Of a stretch of 64,000 nucleotides of DNA, positions 20,501-34,000 are shown piece after piece. Every line of letters begins with the position of its first letter. Positions within the stretch are counted from its first letter, which is position 1. The position numbers and the translations under genes were made by a program. Below the pieces are notes generated by a model that made no database searches, was not told where the DNA came from, and worked only from the letters and a program-made list of their open reading frames with translations. The DNA is from Omphiscola glabra (lineage: Eukaryota > Mollusca > Gastropoda > Lymnaeidae), in assembly GCA_964017045.1 (NCBI GenBank), contig OZ024809.1, forward strand, positions 3,150,512 through 3,214,511, in the 5' to 3' direction.

Positions 20501-22708
20501 CAGCAGCAGTCTTGGCAGCTTACATTGTAGTTGTACAGAATACTTTAATGTTGTTTCTTGTAAAATACTCATAGAAAAATTGAAATACTTGCATACTTTC
20601 ATCGTATAGGCAACCCAGTAGGTTTAAAAAAGGAAATAAATTTTGTTTAACAATTAGCAAATATACCAAAATTAACTGCTTTCTACCAAGTCAGGCAATG
20701 AACTGCATTAATCAAGGCATAAATAGCTACAGGCCCCTTAAGTTGGCAGGGCACTGGGCCTAATTAGTGAATGCAGTTGGCCAAAGGAAGCAATCCATCA
20801 AATATTATAGAACTTAAGACATGTATAACTACTACTGACACTGATGAAATTGTACGATATTCTGAACAAAATATTAAACAAGACATGCACAGAAACTAGA
20901 TTATAATAACATGAATGTGAACTTTGTGGACAAATTTTTAAAAATGTCACCTAACAAACAAGTCAACCATGAAGAATAAGAATGGCACTGAACGGCTCTC
21001 TTGTCCTCTACAGCCTAGGCTAACCAATTTTCCACAGACCACTTTTGTTCCAGTTGAATAATGACACCTCTGTACACGGATAAGGAAGCACATTTAATGG
21101 GACAGTAAAATTTGCATTGTCCCCCATTAAATTATATACACATCGGTGAATTCTGTCCAATTCATTTTTTCAGTGCAGAGAGTTCAACAAAATCGTTAAT
21201 TTATATTTGATGCTTAAATCAGGAACAAACCAAGTTCAATTCTAGATTCATTTTAGAAATTTATATCTAGATTGAAAGATGAAAATATATATATATATAT
21301 AAATCTTAAACTGAAGTCAATACTATTTTTTTTTTTAAAGAAAAAAACTATACATTGTTCTTTTTTTATTTATGACCATTATATTAATATTCACCAATCA
21401 CACCTTGAGCATAAATGATCATTTGGAAAGTACTCCTTACGCCCCAGGGGGTCAATGAAGTCCTGCTTCACAATAAGATTAGATCAAATACATCAAGTGG
21501 TTTTGGTCCTACCCCCCCCCCTCTCACTTGTGTGACGGCCCCTAAAGCTACACCCTCATCACAAACAATCTTGCAGGAATCCTGACACTTTTAACCTTTA
21601 ATGTTTAGAAAGAGGTTCACAGTAGAACACCACAATACACTGTTCCTCAGAGACACATCACAAACTATAAATGTCGCATTGCATTCTTTGATATGTATCC
21701 CACAAGGTTTTTTTTTTTAAATTGAAGACATAAGAAGTATAAATCTTGACAAATAAAATTAACATAGATGTATGCAGATTTCTACAGAAGCTTGTGTAAC
21801 TTGAGAGCAGATGCCCCCCCCCCCCCCCCCAATCCCTTGAACACCACTAGAGCATGTAAAAAAAAACCAGCCAGCCCAAGGAACCAGGATTTGATTGTCT
21901 GATTGAAGACCTGATAAAACAGAACACTTGTCACTCCATTACAATGCCCTGGAGAGAGAGAGAGAGGGGGGGGGTGGGGGGGGCAGTAGTATATGTTTTC
22001 CAGGGAGTCACTTCACTCTGAGAAAGCCAAAGCTGGGAGCTCTGGGGGAGGGCGGGGGAACAGCTAAGGGGATAAATAATCCATGTTTGTTGTCACACAT
22101 TACCTGCCAGTAATCTGATAATGATGTACTGTTTAGTTTTATAGTTCAAAAAGGGGGTTGGGGGAGATTGCTTTTCAAGTGGGACACTGAAAATCCACTT
22201 AGAAGAACATAAGCAGCAGACCACTTGAACCATTACAGTAAAAGCTTTTAAATCACTGAGAGTATTGGAAGGGAAAAGTGATCCATGTGTGGTGAAAATC
22301 ATCTGAACAAGAAATTGTACTAGAAGTCAATAAACAACGGTCAAATTCTTAAGGTCAGCCTACTTGGGTATAAGGAAACAAGAGCAGTCCTGGCCTGAAG
22401 TTAAAGTGTTCAAATAAAAGAATGTGATTTTAGAATGTGATTTTATTGATGACCATTGACAGCATGTGCTAACAACAAGCTAAGCACATGTCAAATGATA
22501 AAGGAAAAACACAATAAAATGACATGGGACTCAAATTTCTTGTTCAGTGAAAAGGGAGGTTGGCATTTGCATTTACTTATAGTCCGTGCCAACAGAATCA
22601 ACATCACCAAAAAACTTTGAGGCACCTTTTTTTTTTTCAAAAACAAGTTGTAAAAATCAGTAATAAAGCCAGGAACAACTACGAACTTAACAGTCCTTCT
22701 CAACTTTT
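20501..22708. other. Intergenic/5' flank of UXS1 without genes
   Basis: AT-rich with simple tracts: an AT run near 21284-21301, poly-C at 21814-21830 and a GA/G-rich run at 21952-21983. I recognise no coding exon; a 5' untranslated exon of UXS1 could be anywhere upstream of 19747 and would not be visible. Confidence 0.45.
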
Positions 22709-23061
22709 GGTCACACTACATACTTGTTTGTCCTTGGTCACACTACATACTTGTTTGTCCTTGGTCACACTACATACTTGTTTGTCCTTGGTCACACTAC
22801 ATACTTGTTTGTCCTTGGTCACACTACATACTTGTTTGTCCTTGGTCACACTACATACTTGTTTGTCCTTGGTCACACTACATACTTGTTTGTCCTTGGT
22901 CACACTACATACTTGTTTGTCCTTGGTCACACTACATACTTGTTTGTCATTGGTCACACTACATACTTGTTTGTCCTTGGCCACACTACATACTTGTTTG
23001 TCCTTGGCCATACTACATACTTGTTTGTCCTTGGCCATACTACATATTTGTTTGTCCTTGC
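22709..23061. repeat. 27-bp minisatellite, about 13 copies
   Basis: Unit GGTCACACTACATACTTGTT plus TGTCCTT. All frames on both strands are open for most of the array because neither strand of the unit contains an in-frame stop. Confidence 0.95.
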
Positions 23062-23334
23062 AATCTAGTGATCAGACTCTTTTGGGTGTGCCAAAATACT
23101 ATTTAGTAACAATAATGGATGGCTGGAGAGTCCTACATTCAGACAATGTTATATGGCCTGGCACTTCCCAGCAGATGGAGCAGGGTGCCACTATAAGAGC
23201 GTAAAAGCAAGCCCCCCACCCCTGATCCCTCCAGAAAAAGTGAGTTAGTACCAATAATTAATTGTGGAGAACCTTGTAAATATCATGTGATTAATGATTA
23301 ATGAATATTTAGTTCAACTATTATCACAACATAT

Positions 23335-23745
23335 TCTTTCTGTTCACAGAGCACACACTAAATCATAAGGCGAACGATCTTTCTCTTTCTGCGCCCAAAC
23401 AATCGAATCCTATCCCACTACACATCCGCAATATACCGACCATCCAGGCCTTTAAAACTGCACTCAAAACATTTCTTTAAAATTCTACAATCCCGACTGA
23501 TTCTCTCCCCCCTCTGACCGATAACGATGCTGCTGGGTGCTGTCCATGGCTTGTCATGTAAATAGTTCTACAATGGGTGTGGTGAATATACATGTTTTTT
23601 CTTTTGTTTTTATACAGCTGTTTTTAATCATTTAAAAAAAATAATTAATGCAATAAATGTATGTTATTTTTTTATGTCATGATTATGTTTGCTAATATTT
23701 TTATGTGCAGCGGGGTGCAGGGTGCTATATAAGACCACTGTAATG
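23335..23745 (+). mobile_element. LINE 3' end, second CR1/L2-like fragment
   Basis: 23369-23481 reads KANDLSLSAPKQSNPIPLHI and RNIPTIQAFKTALKTFL then a stop, again a reverse-transcriptase C-terminus. A 3' UTR with GTGCTATATAAGA follows. It differs from the copy at 20240, so it belongs to another family. Confidence 0.6.
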
Positions 23746-25034
23746 TATAAAATATTTTAAAAACCCACCTGGCAGGCCATGTGAGAAACACTGAGCCAAC
23801 ACAGGATATTCCAACCCAAAAAAACAAACTAAATTCTTTGAGGTGCACATGTGAAAACTAAAATTAGCTGGCACTTATGGTGATACTTCTTAAATGTGAA
23901 CTTTCATTATCATCTTTCTTCAATGGTCATTATATCAGCCAAAAGGTTTACTCTATACAAACCTAAGACATTTATCAGTAGTAAATTGAGCACAATGTTT
24001 CAACTTATAACTGGAATTATACGGGGGAAAAAATATGGTAATTCTCCTTAAAAAATGCATGATCACTGATGCATGAAGCGAGACCTCCATCTGCCTCTCC
24101 CCTTACACAACAATTATTTGCTTAGCACTATTTCCCCTTGAAGCCTCTCATTATTTGGGGTGCATAATACAAAGCTGAGTGAAGAATTTAGAAACCCAAA
24201 AGCTGTAGATTCTTCATTGTTAGCCTGCAGTAGGCATCGTCTGGGTTAAACACTGTTAATGTGAATAGGGCAATGGAAGAGAATAAATGTTTCAAAGCCA
24301 AAATGCAGTTCAGTGCATTTAACACACAGAGAGGGAGGTAACTTCCTTATAAGATGACAAAAATTCTCTGCTGGCATTTTCCTCCAGATATCTCCTTTAA
24401 GAAATTGCATAGGCCGATTTTTAAAATGGAATGGATGTGGTAGCTATTAAGAACTGTTACAAAATTTAAAAATCAACAGGGTCGGTCATTATGCATGTGG
24501 CAAACTGGGCAGTAGATGACACAGCTCATCTATAAACATCTGCAAATTTCAACTGTACATCATTTTCATTTTTTTTCTTTATGAAAGGCCTGATTATTAT
24601 TTTTTTTTTACATTTTTCATTTGAATAACATTAAATAATTTATTTTTATATTTCTTTTACAGCGCATTTGATCTGGAAATTAGAACAAAACCAATATATA
24701 TGGAACCAATTTGTACAAAGGAATGTTGTTTGAATGGAAGTTTGCTCAAAGAGAAATAATGGAGAAAAAAAAAAATATATATATAATAAAATGTTGCACC
24801 TTCCTTTATAACACTTTTTTTTTTTTTTAAAAACCCATCTATATTGAACAAATATTATTTTGAGCAACAAAAAAAATTCTGTTCCAGCAACCGATTGTTT
24901 GACCCATTTCCTGTAACCCTTTGACAGGGGTCTGCATATTATGAGACCTTGAATCTGCTATCCAGCCCAGTGCAAGGATCATCGATTGATCTCGACCTAT
25001 TTAATGTCACGGGTTTATGTTCAAGGGAAGAACA

Positions 25035-26089
25035 CAGACATGTTTACCCTCAAACTCCTAAAATCAGACAGTGTCGTCAGAAAATCGTACAATACAGTAT
25101 CTTATCTTAATAGTAAATAATAAATAAACATACAGTATATAAAACATATAACTACTCGCATCGCGCGTCTAACAGGACCGAGTTGAGCTCGCCTGAAAAA
25201 TGAGGAACTGAAGATAAAAAGTTGATAACTGACGTGTATATTGCTATCTGCTGTCACTATGTTTTGCAGACGTGTATCTGCTTTATATATATCAATTAAT
25301 ACTTAGGTGAACGTGAAGATCACATTATCCCAGACTGTCACTGGTAAAACTAAAGTTACTGGTGAAATGTAATGTGATTCAAACATTCTCTACTTTTCTC
25401 TGTTTTCTTGCCTCAAGAAATAATTGTCATAAAATTATATCATACAGCACCCAAGCAAACAAACCCGAGGAGGGGCCATGTGTGCAGTATGTACAAAAAA
25501 AGTCAAGTTTTTACCCCCATCCCCCTGTTGCCAGAGCCCTTTTGACATACGGTTGACAAAATATTACTGTAATACTTCTACCACTTTGTAATATCTGACT
25601 ATATCTAGCATGTTCATTTTTGAAAATACATAGAAACATTAAGATCATTCATGACATTTTTACAGCATTCAAGATGTAAATATAATATTTTTGGACTTTC
25701 AGAGTTTCTGGATGAATATTGTAGAGTTTTTGAATAATGTTACGTACTTTCTACACCCCCCCCCCCCCACCAACATTACGAAATGTGGTGGTGTTAATTT
25801 GTAAAGAATAAAATATTTGGACCCCCTTCCGTACACAAAATTCCCTTTTCAAGGCAAAGGTAATATAATTATAGATTGTGCTTAACCAATCGTATTACTC
25901 TATCAAATCACTGCTGGATGTGGAATGAAAATTAAATATTTTTTTTTAAATGGAAAAAAACTATCAGAATGTGTATATATTCAACCCGGTCACTTATAAT
26001 CGTAGTTCTCACGGGTCTTGGTGTACAATTGTAAAAGACATCTCAAAATCGTACATTTTACGACAAAATCATAAGAGTAAACAGGTCTG
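25035..26089. mobile_element. Element of about 1.05 kb with CAGACxTGTTTAC ends
   Basis: The left end CAGACATGTTTACCCT and the right end AGTAAACAGGTCTG are inverted repeats of the type at 4876-5033. Both carry AAAATCGTACA-like sub-terminal motifs. There is no long coding frame. The flanks GAAGAACA and GAAGCATG could be a decayed 8-bp target duplication. This looks like a non-autonomous DNA transposon longer than its relative. Confidence 0.5.
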
Positions 26090-27080
26090 GAAGCATGTCT
26101 CACTGCTCTAAAGAAATTTCCCCACCCCTATGACATATATACAATCAAGACAAAGATATGCTACATTAAATCTTAGGCATAAGAATGGAAAAGTTTGGCA
26201 ACATGAATGCTTGCAATTTAGATGCTATTAAAAGTACCTTGTATTTAGAGCAACCCAACTCACTAATAACAAAGGTCCCCAAGTGACATGACCAAAGGAA
26301 TTCTGAATAGAAAGAAAGAAGAAAAGTATTTAACAACTCACTAACAACAAAAGTCCCCAAGTGACCATACCAAAGGGGAGAATGCTACATCCAACAGATT
26401 AAAAGGTTCTTATTGTTACACAGAACTGGAGCCCTACATTAGATCAGAGGAAAGAGGTAAACAGAGGTATCAACCATCGGGCAGTTGAAGGAACAAGTTA
26501 CTAAGCATCTATCAAGTTGAGATATGCCAATGGAGGCACTGACTGTGCAGTCACATGACTTCTAACAATGACAGATCCCACACAAAAACGCTACTTAAGT
26601 AGTTTTACCACAAGATCACTGAACCGTTGTCTTTTTTTTTTGTTCTTCTCCTCTGGAGTTTATGAGTTCATAAGCAAATATGAACTACCACATTCTTTCA
26701 CATGTTGTCAGTTGTGTCAATGCCCTGAAGAGAATTTAAACAAGGAAAGATACATTAGGGTCTCCAGCCCCAACAATGTGTACATAATATTCGTGACACA
26801 ATGTAGTAGCTGTTCTCTGACAGGCATTTACCATCGTAGGACATCTCCCAATCTGGTTAAGATACATTTAAAAGAATGGTTATTGGGTATGAATTTTTCA
26901 TTAGGGCACATTATTGAATTATTAGAAACCTTTTTGCTGTTAAGTTGTTCCCTTTGGAGTTACTTAGTTTTAAAGACACAAACTTTAAGTTAAATAAAGT
27001 AGGGTCAAATAGTACTGAGAACAAAACAATATTAGCTTACTATAAAGAAACACCCACACAAAACAAAAAAAACACACACA
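26090..27080. other. Intergenic sequence, one uncharacterised 141-codon open frame
   Basis: A plus-strand frame at 26568-26993 is the longest non-repeat frame outside the genes and transposase, but its residues (runs of F/L/S, no motif) and base composition look like chance. The stretch AACTCACTAATAACAAAGGT plus CCCCAAGTGAC occurs twice at 26256-26292 and 26334-26366. Confidence 0.35.
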
Positions 27081-29037
27081 CTTTCACTTAACTCACTATT
27101 CAAGATTGGTTCTCTCTAAGTTGCCTTTCACTTAACTCACTATTCAAGATTGGTTCTCTCTAAGTTGCCTTTCACTTAACTCACTATTCAAGATTGGTTC
27201 TCTCTAAGTTGCCTTTCCCTTAACTCACTATTTAAGATAGGCTCTCCCTTAGTTGCCTTTCACTTAACTCACTATTCAAGATTGGCTCTCCCTTAGTTGC
27301 CTTTCACTTAATTCACTATTCAAGATTGGCTCTCACTTAGTTGCCTTTCCCTTAACTCACTATTCAAGATTGGCTCTCTATTTTAGTTGCCTTTCACTTA
27401 ACTCACTATATAAAATTGGCTCTCTTTTAGTTGCCTTTCACTTAACTCACTATTCAAGATTGGCTCTCTCTTTTACTTGCCCTTCACTTAACTCACTATT
27501 CAAGATTGGCTCTCTCTTTTACTTGCCCTTCACTTAACTCACTATTCAAGATTGGCTCTCTCTTTTACTTGCCCTTCACTTAACTCACTATTCAAGATTG
27601 GCTCTCTCTTTTACTTGCCCTTCACTTAACTCACTATTCAAGATTGGCTCTCTCTTTTACTTGCCCTTCTCTTAACTCACTATTCAAGATTGGCTCTCTC
27701 TTTTACTTGCCCTTCTCTTAACTCACTATTCAAGATTGGCTCTCTCTTTTACTTGCCCTTCTCTTAACTCACTATTCAAGATTGGCTCTCTCTTTTACTT
27801 GCCCTTCACTTAACTCACTATTCAAGATTGGCTCTCTCTTTTACTTGCCCTTCTCTTAACTCACTATTCAAGATTGGCTCTCTCTTTTACTTGCCCTTCT
27901 CTTAACTCACTATTCAAGATTGGCTCTCTCTTTTACTTGCCCTTCTCTTAACTCACTATTCAAGATTGGCTCTCTCTTTTACTTGCCCTTCTCTTAACTC
28001 ACTATTCAAGATTGGCTCTCTCTTTTACTTGCCCTTCTCTTAACTCACTATTCAAGATTGGCTCTCCCTTTTACTTGCCCTTCACTTAACTCACTATTCA
28101 AGATTGGCTCTCCCTTTTACTTGCCCTTCACTTAACTCACTATTCAAGATTGGCTCTCTCTTTTACTTGCCCTTCTCTTAACTCACTATTCAAGATTGGC
28201 TCTCTCTTTTACTTGCCCTTCTCTTAACTCACTATTCAAGATTGGCTCTCTCTTTTACTTGCCCTTCACTTAACTCACTATTCAAGATTGGCTCTCTCTT
28301 TTACTTGCCCTTCTCTTAACTCACTATTCAAGATTGGCTCTCTCTTTTACTTGCCCTTCTCTTAACTCACTATTCAAGATTGGCTCTCTCTTTTACTTGC
28401 CCTTCTCTTAACTCACTGTTCAAGATTGGCTCTCTCTTTTACTTGCCCTTCACTTAACTCACTATTCAAGATTGGCTCTCTCTTTTACTTGCCCTTCTCT
28501 TAACTCACTATTCAAGATTGGCTCTCTCTTTTACTTGCCCTTCTCTTAACTCACTATTCAAGATTGGCTCTCCCTTTTACTTGCCCTTCTCTTAACTCAC
28601 TATTCAAGATTGGCTCTCTCTTTTACTTGCCCTTCTCTTAACTCACTATTCAAGATTGGCTCTCTCTTTTACTTGCCCTTCTCTTAACTCACTATTCAAG
28701 ATTGGCTCTCTCTTTTACTTGCCCTTCTCTTAACTCACTATTCAAGATTGGCTCTCTCTTTTACTTGCCCTTCTCTTAACTCACTATTCAAGATTGGCTC
28801 TCTCTTTTACTTGCCCTTCTCTTAACTCACTATTCAAGATTGGCTCTCCCTTTTACTTGCCCTTCTCTTAACTCACTATTCAAGATTGGCTCTCTCTTTT
28901 ACTTGCCCTTCTCTTAACTCACTATTCAAGATTGGCTCTCCCTTTTACTTGCCCTTCTCTTAACTCACTATTCAAGATTGGCTCTCTCTTTTACTTGCCC
29001 TTCTCTTAACTCACTATTCAAGATTGGCTCTCCCTTT
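27081..29037. repeat. 46-bp minisatellite, about 43 copies
   Basis: Unit contains CTTAACTCACTATTCAAGAT, TGGCTCTCTC, TTTTACTTGCCCTT. The first eight or nine units on the left are a diverged form (CTAAGTTGCCTTTCA, 44-46 bp). The rest are nearly identical, with CAC/CTC and CTC/CCC variants. Confidence 0.97.
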
Positions 29038-29364
29038 CTTTATATGAGAGCATCAGTGTCTTATCTGAGCGCTAATTGTTAGCAAGGAAAAAAAACGAAC
29101 CGTTATATTTTCTCTCTCTCTTTTTATATACAAATGCTTATATTACATACATAAAAGAAGATCTAATGCCGTCTTATAATAGATGCTAAAGCCCATGTTT
29201 TCATAAGTCAACCTCCTTTGTTTTGCATGGGGAAAGCCTACAAAGTGTGTAAAGATAATATGCGGGGGACTGCATTCAAGTCATGTGAAGTAAAGAAATA
29301 GTGGAACAAGATATGTTTAGGCTTGTAAAAATAAATAGAACAATTAGTCCTTTGTTTATACACA

Positions 29365-31088
29365 GAGACCGAGAAAGCTACATTGCTGAGACCGAGTAAG
29401 CTACATTGCTGAGACCGAGAAAGCTACATTGCTGAGACCGAGTAAGCTACATTGCTGAGACAGAGAAAGCTACATTGCTGAGACAGAGAAAGCTACATTG
29501 CTGAGACCGAGAAAGCTACATTGCTGAGACCGAGTAAGCTACATTGCTGAGACCGAGAAAGCTACATTGCTGAGACCGAGTAAGCTACATTGCTGAGACA
29601 GAGAAAGCTACATTGCTGAGACAGAGAAAGCTACATTGCTGAGACCGAGAAAGCTACATTGCAGAGACCGAGAAAGCTACATTGCTGAGACCGAGAAAGC
29701 TACATTGCTGAGACCGAGTAAGCTACATTGCTGAGACAGAGAAAGCTACATTGCTGAGACAGAGAAAGCTACATTGCTGAGACCGAGAAAGCTACATTGC
29801 TGAGACAGAGAAAGCTACATTGCTGAGACAGAGAAAGCTACATTGCTGAGACCGAGTAAGCTACATTGCTGAGACAGAGAAAGCTACATTGCTGAGACAG
29901 AGAAAGCTACATTGCTGAGACCGAGTAAGCTACATTGCTGAGACAGAGAAAGCTACATTGCTGAGACAGAGAAAGCTACATTGCTGAGACCGAGTAAGCT
30001 ACATTGCTGAGACAGAGAAAGCTACATTGCTGAGACAGAGAAAGCTACATTGCAGAGACCGAGAAAGCTACATTGCTGAGACCGAGAAAGCTACATTGCT
30101 GAGACCGAGTAAGCTACATTGCTGAGACAGAGAAAGCTACATTGCTGAGACAGAGAAAGCTACATTGCTGAGACCGAGAAAGCTACATTGCTGAGACCGA
30201 GTAAGCTACATTGCTGAGACCGAGTAAGCTACATTGCTGAGACAGAGAAAGCTACATTGCTGAGACAGAGAAAGCTACATTGCTGAGACAGAGAAAGCTA
30301 CATTGCTGAGACCGAGTAAGCTACATTGCTGAGACAGAGAAAGCTACATTGCTGAGACAGAGAAAGCTACATTGCTGAGACAGAGAAAGCTACATTGCTG
30401 AGACAGAGAAAGCTACATTGCTGAGACCGAGAAAGCTACATTGCTGAGACCGAGTAAGCTACATTGCTGAGACCGAGTAAGCTACATTGCTGAGACAGAG
30501 AAAGCTACATTGCTGAGACAGAGAAAGCTACATTGCTGAGACAGAGAAAGCTACATTGCTGAGACCGAGTAAGCTACATTGCTGAGACAGAGAAAGCTAC
30601 ATTGCTGAGACAGAGAAAGCTACATTGCTGAGACAGAGAAAGCTACATTGCTGAGACCGAGTAAGCTACATTGCTGAGACAGAGAAAGCTACATTGCTGA
30701 GACAGAGAAAGCTACATTGCTGAGACCGAGAAAGCTACATTGCTGAGACCGAGTAAGCTACATTGCTGAGACAGAGAAAGCTACATTGCTGAGACAGAGA
30801 AAGCTACATTGCTGAGACCGAGAAAGCTACATTGCTGAGACAGAGAAAGCTACATTGCTGAGACCGAGTAAGCTACATTGCTGAGACAGAGAAAGCTACA
30901 TTGCTGAGACAGAGAAAGCTACATTGCTGAGACCGAGTAAGCTACATTGCTGAGACCGAGTAAGCTACATTGCTGAGACAGAGAAAGCTACATTGCTGAG
31001 ACAGAGAAAGCTACATTGCTGAGACCGAGTAAGCTACATTGCTGAGACCGAGAAAGCTACATTGCTGAGACCGAGAAAGCTACATTGT
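29365..31088. repeat. 23-bp satellite, 75 copies, with higher-order repeats
   Basis: Unit GAGACCGAGAAAGCTACATT plus GCT. Three main variants differ in the segment CCGAGA (A), CCGAGT (B) and CAGAGA (C). The order is not random: A-B-C-C and B-C-C motifs recur. An 11-unit block starting near 30171 has nearly the same variant order as the next block starting at 30424, exactly 253 bp later. Confidence 0.97.
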
Positions 31089-34000
31089 GATCTGGGAACA
31101 CTTTTTTATCTTTTTTAAAAAGACTAACATATTTTGTTCCACAACAAAATTACAAGTCTATAACCCGCATAGAAGCAGATCCCATAAAATAATAAGCCAG
31201 TGTAAAAGATACGGTACCAAAGAAATATCTAGGATCAGTTTATGCTGGTGCTAAAAAAGAATGAAATGTGGTAAGATCTACTTTCTGTAACTTTGATTTA
31301 TGTTATGTGGTAAACAATGGTGGAAGCATGTGCATTGAAATATGTGGCTGAAATTAGAGTGTACTGTTAACTGTCTGAATGGTGTCATTTCTTTAAAGGT
31401 TGTGATCTGCTCCAAATTGATACCTTTTAAAATGAATTAAATAGAATTTTAACACTGAATTCAAAGAGTTTTTATACATTTTAACAAAAACAAATTATTA
31501 AATTATTTTTTTAAGTATGCCAAAAGGTTGAAATAAAAATTATCTTATACTGCTTTTAAATTTTTTTTGCAAAATTGTATTAATTTAAAAGTGAAAAAAA
31601 AAACGTTACTCCTACAACCTTACTCCTACATTATCCATGCCTACAACCACACTGAGGTGGTTAGTTCACCCACTAGTATGTTGTGTTACAATAATTGTGT
31701 ATACTTAAGTTCTTAAACCAAGTATCTAAGATTAAAAAAATAACCAACTGAATAGGCCCTTTTACATTTCAAATAGTGTTTGATAATTTTGCTGAATTTG
31801 TCAAGATAAGAGTAATTAGTCAAGCATATTATTTCAACATTTGAATTGTTCTGCTCTCTCTCTTTCATTGTAAGCATTTGATATTTCTAAAGGTGCCAGT
31901 ACCAAATCAAATAGCAATAATAGAGTTCTACACACGCTAAGTGATTCACACTTAAGCAAGAGCAGTTTAAAGGGGAACAGGGTGCATCTTTCTAGGTGGG
32001 TGAAGATAAATAATAGAACAGTGGCATCGGTGACAACATAATGGCTGATATCTTCCCGATCCCTAGACCAATTAAAGAGTCCTTAAAAAATTCCCCTGGT
32101 GCTAAGATAAGAAGGGGGTTGTAACAGCAAAAAATTTAATGTTTTTTTTTAAAAAATAAAATGTCACGGGTAATGGGTTTTCTATTAAGTGTTTTTGGCA
32201 AAAAACAAATTTGCTGGTAATTTATTTTCATTGAATGGTGCGCAGCGACTAATCTGTTGCTTCATAGCGCAAAAAAGGGAAAACGTTATGAACGAAAAGT
32301 GCAGCTAAGGTACTTTGGAGTACAGGATGATTGTTAAGATGAGAGCACCATGGCTAACACCTGAGGAATAGAAGCATTGGGTAGAACGTTCAACACATGT
32401 AGAGCAGTATATGCCTTGTAGGTGGGATTATTATGCTACTATTTGGTGACGTCGGGCAGACACTACCCTTCGGGAAGGCATGCTGACGAGATCAAAGTCT
32501 GTCTTAAGTCATCCCACCTATGGCCTAAATTTCAAGTCCAATCCTTGCGAGTGAACATGAGGGTTCATCTCAAAAGTGAACTAAAGGCAGAGGAGTTCTC
32601 AAACTTCCATCTCCAAACAGGAAGATTATGGCAAGGCATACACTCCGGGTAATATCTAAACAGGGTGAAAATTTCTAACAAAAAGCGAGGTGGCTTTGGT
32701 AATTGTGGGCTGGAGGTCGAAAGGTGAGGCAAGATTTTTTTTCAGCTGAGACATTAAGTTAATGCAGATCAGCGAAACTCATTATGCTTATGACACTCTT
32801 GTGTTACTGCACCAGCACCCATCTGCGTGATTCAAATACATCCTACAATATTTGTAATTTTTCCAAACATCGTAGCAAAGCACTGGTATTCAGCTAGTAT
32901 TATATATAAACCGACTACATGGGCTTAACCAAATGTTTTAAATTTGGAACATATCAAAGTCGTCAATATTATGAAAATTATTATAATTTTATTAAATTTC
33001 CATCTTGAACTACCGCTTATTAAGAATGAAGACAGCACTTAATTAGTAGGGACAGTGCTACCGCCCAGAAACTTCTGAACATAAACCTGGTATTGTTAAC
33101 ACAAAAATGGAGGCCTCCACTTTTTTATTTACAGTGGGTATCATTTTGCATTTTATAGCTGATTAATTGTATAATAATTATAACAAAATCTGTCCACTAC
33201 TTAAAGCCAACATCTTGCTTGTTCAATTAAGAAATATCTTTTTTCAGCTTGAATTTCTTGAATGAATAATGTCATTTATAATATATCCAAAATTCATGAG
33301 TGTAGACCTTAGCAAGGGGTCAAAATGAAAATCAAAGAGGTCTTTTAGGCTAAGTACTTTATCATCATGGCGACCAAGCTTATCGGCATTTTACCTATTA
33401 TCTAGAGCCAACGTGGGAGGGGTGGGGGGGCGCCTTAATAATTCATTAAATTGGTTATCCAAAATATACATGGGAAATATAACTAATAATAAGTTATTTT
33501 AAAATTTTAAAAATGTTTATTGCACAAATAATCATCATTGGCTTAAAAAATATCAGTGGTTTTAATTTGTTGGCTTGGTTGCCAAGGGACACAGGATTGA
33601 TAGCCAATTGTCTTTGACTTACTAACTTAGTACTATTAATATTAATACTAAATAATTAAGTTCAATATAAAATCAAAGTCATCACAATAAAATATTTCAC
33701 AAACTATAAAGCAGTTGACTTCTATACTAATCACTAAGAAGTCTCACACATTCATTTCCAAAGGTATCCTCAACGAAAATTACCAACACAACACATAAAT
33801 CCAAAGAATTCCACAACACCTTTAAAAATTTTCCACAGGTGAATAAGACTTAAGTCTAAAATCTAGATCCTGTCACCCCAGCCTAATTATTCAGTCTAAG
33901 TTAATTTTAATGGCTCAAATGACTGTAAACAATATCAGTGCACTCAATGAACCAAAAATAAGACTAACTTTATACAGTTCAAATTTCAAAATTTTATGGA

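Noticed and set aside
22560..23204. 214-codon plus frame and 112-codon minus frame
   Set aside because: Both are generated by the 27-bp minisatellite; the non-repeat edges show no recognisable domain.
26568..26993. 141-codon plus-strand frame as a possible gene
   Set aside because: No recognisable motif, low-complexity F/L/S composition and no splice or repeat context supporting it; consistent with chance in AT-rich DNA.
29365..31088. CRISPR-like regular repeats
   Set aside because: Units are directly adjacent with no unique spacers, and the DNA is eukaryotic; the same holds for every array in the window.
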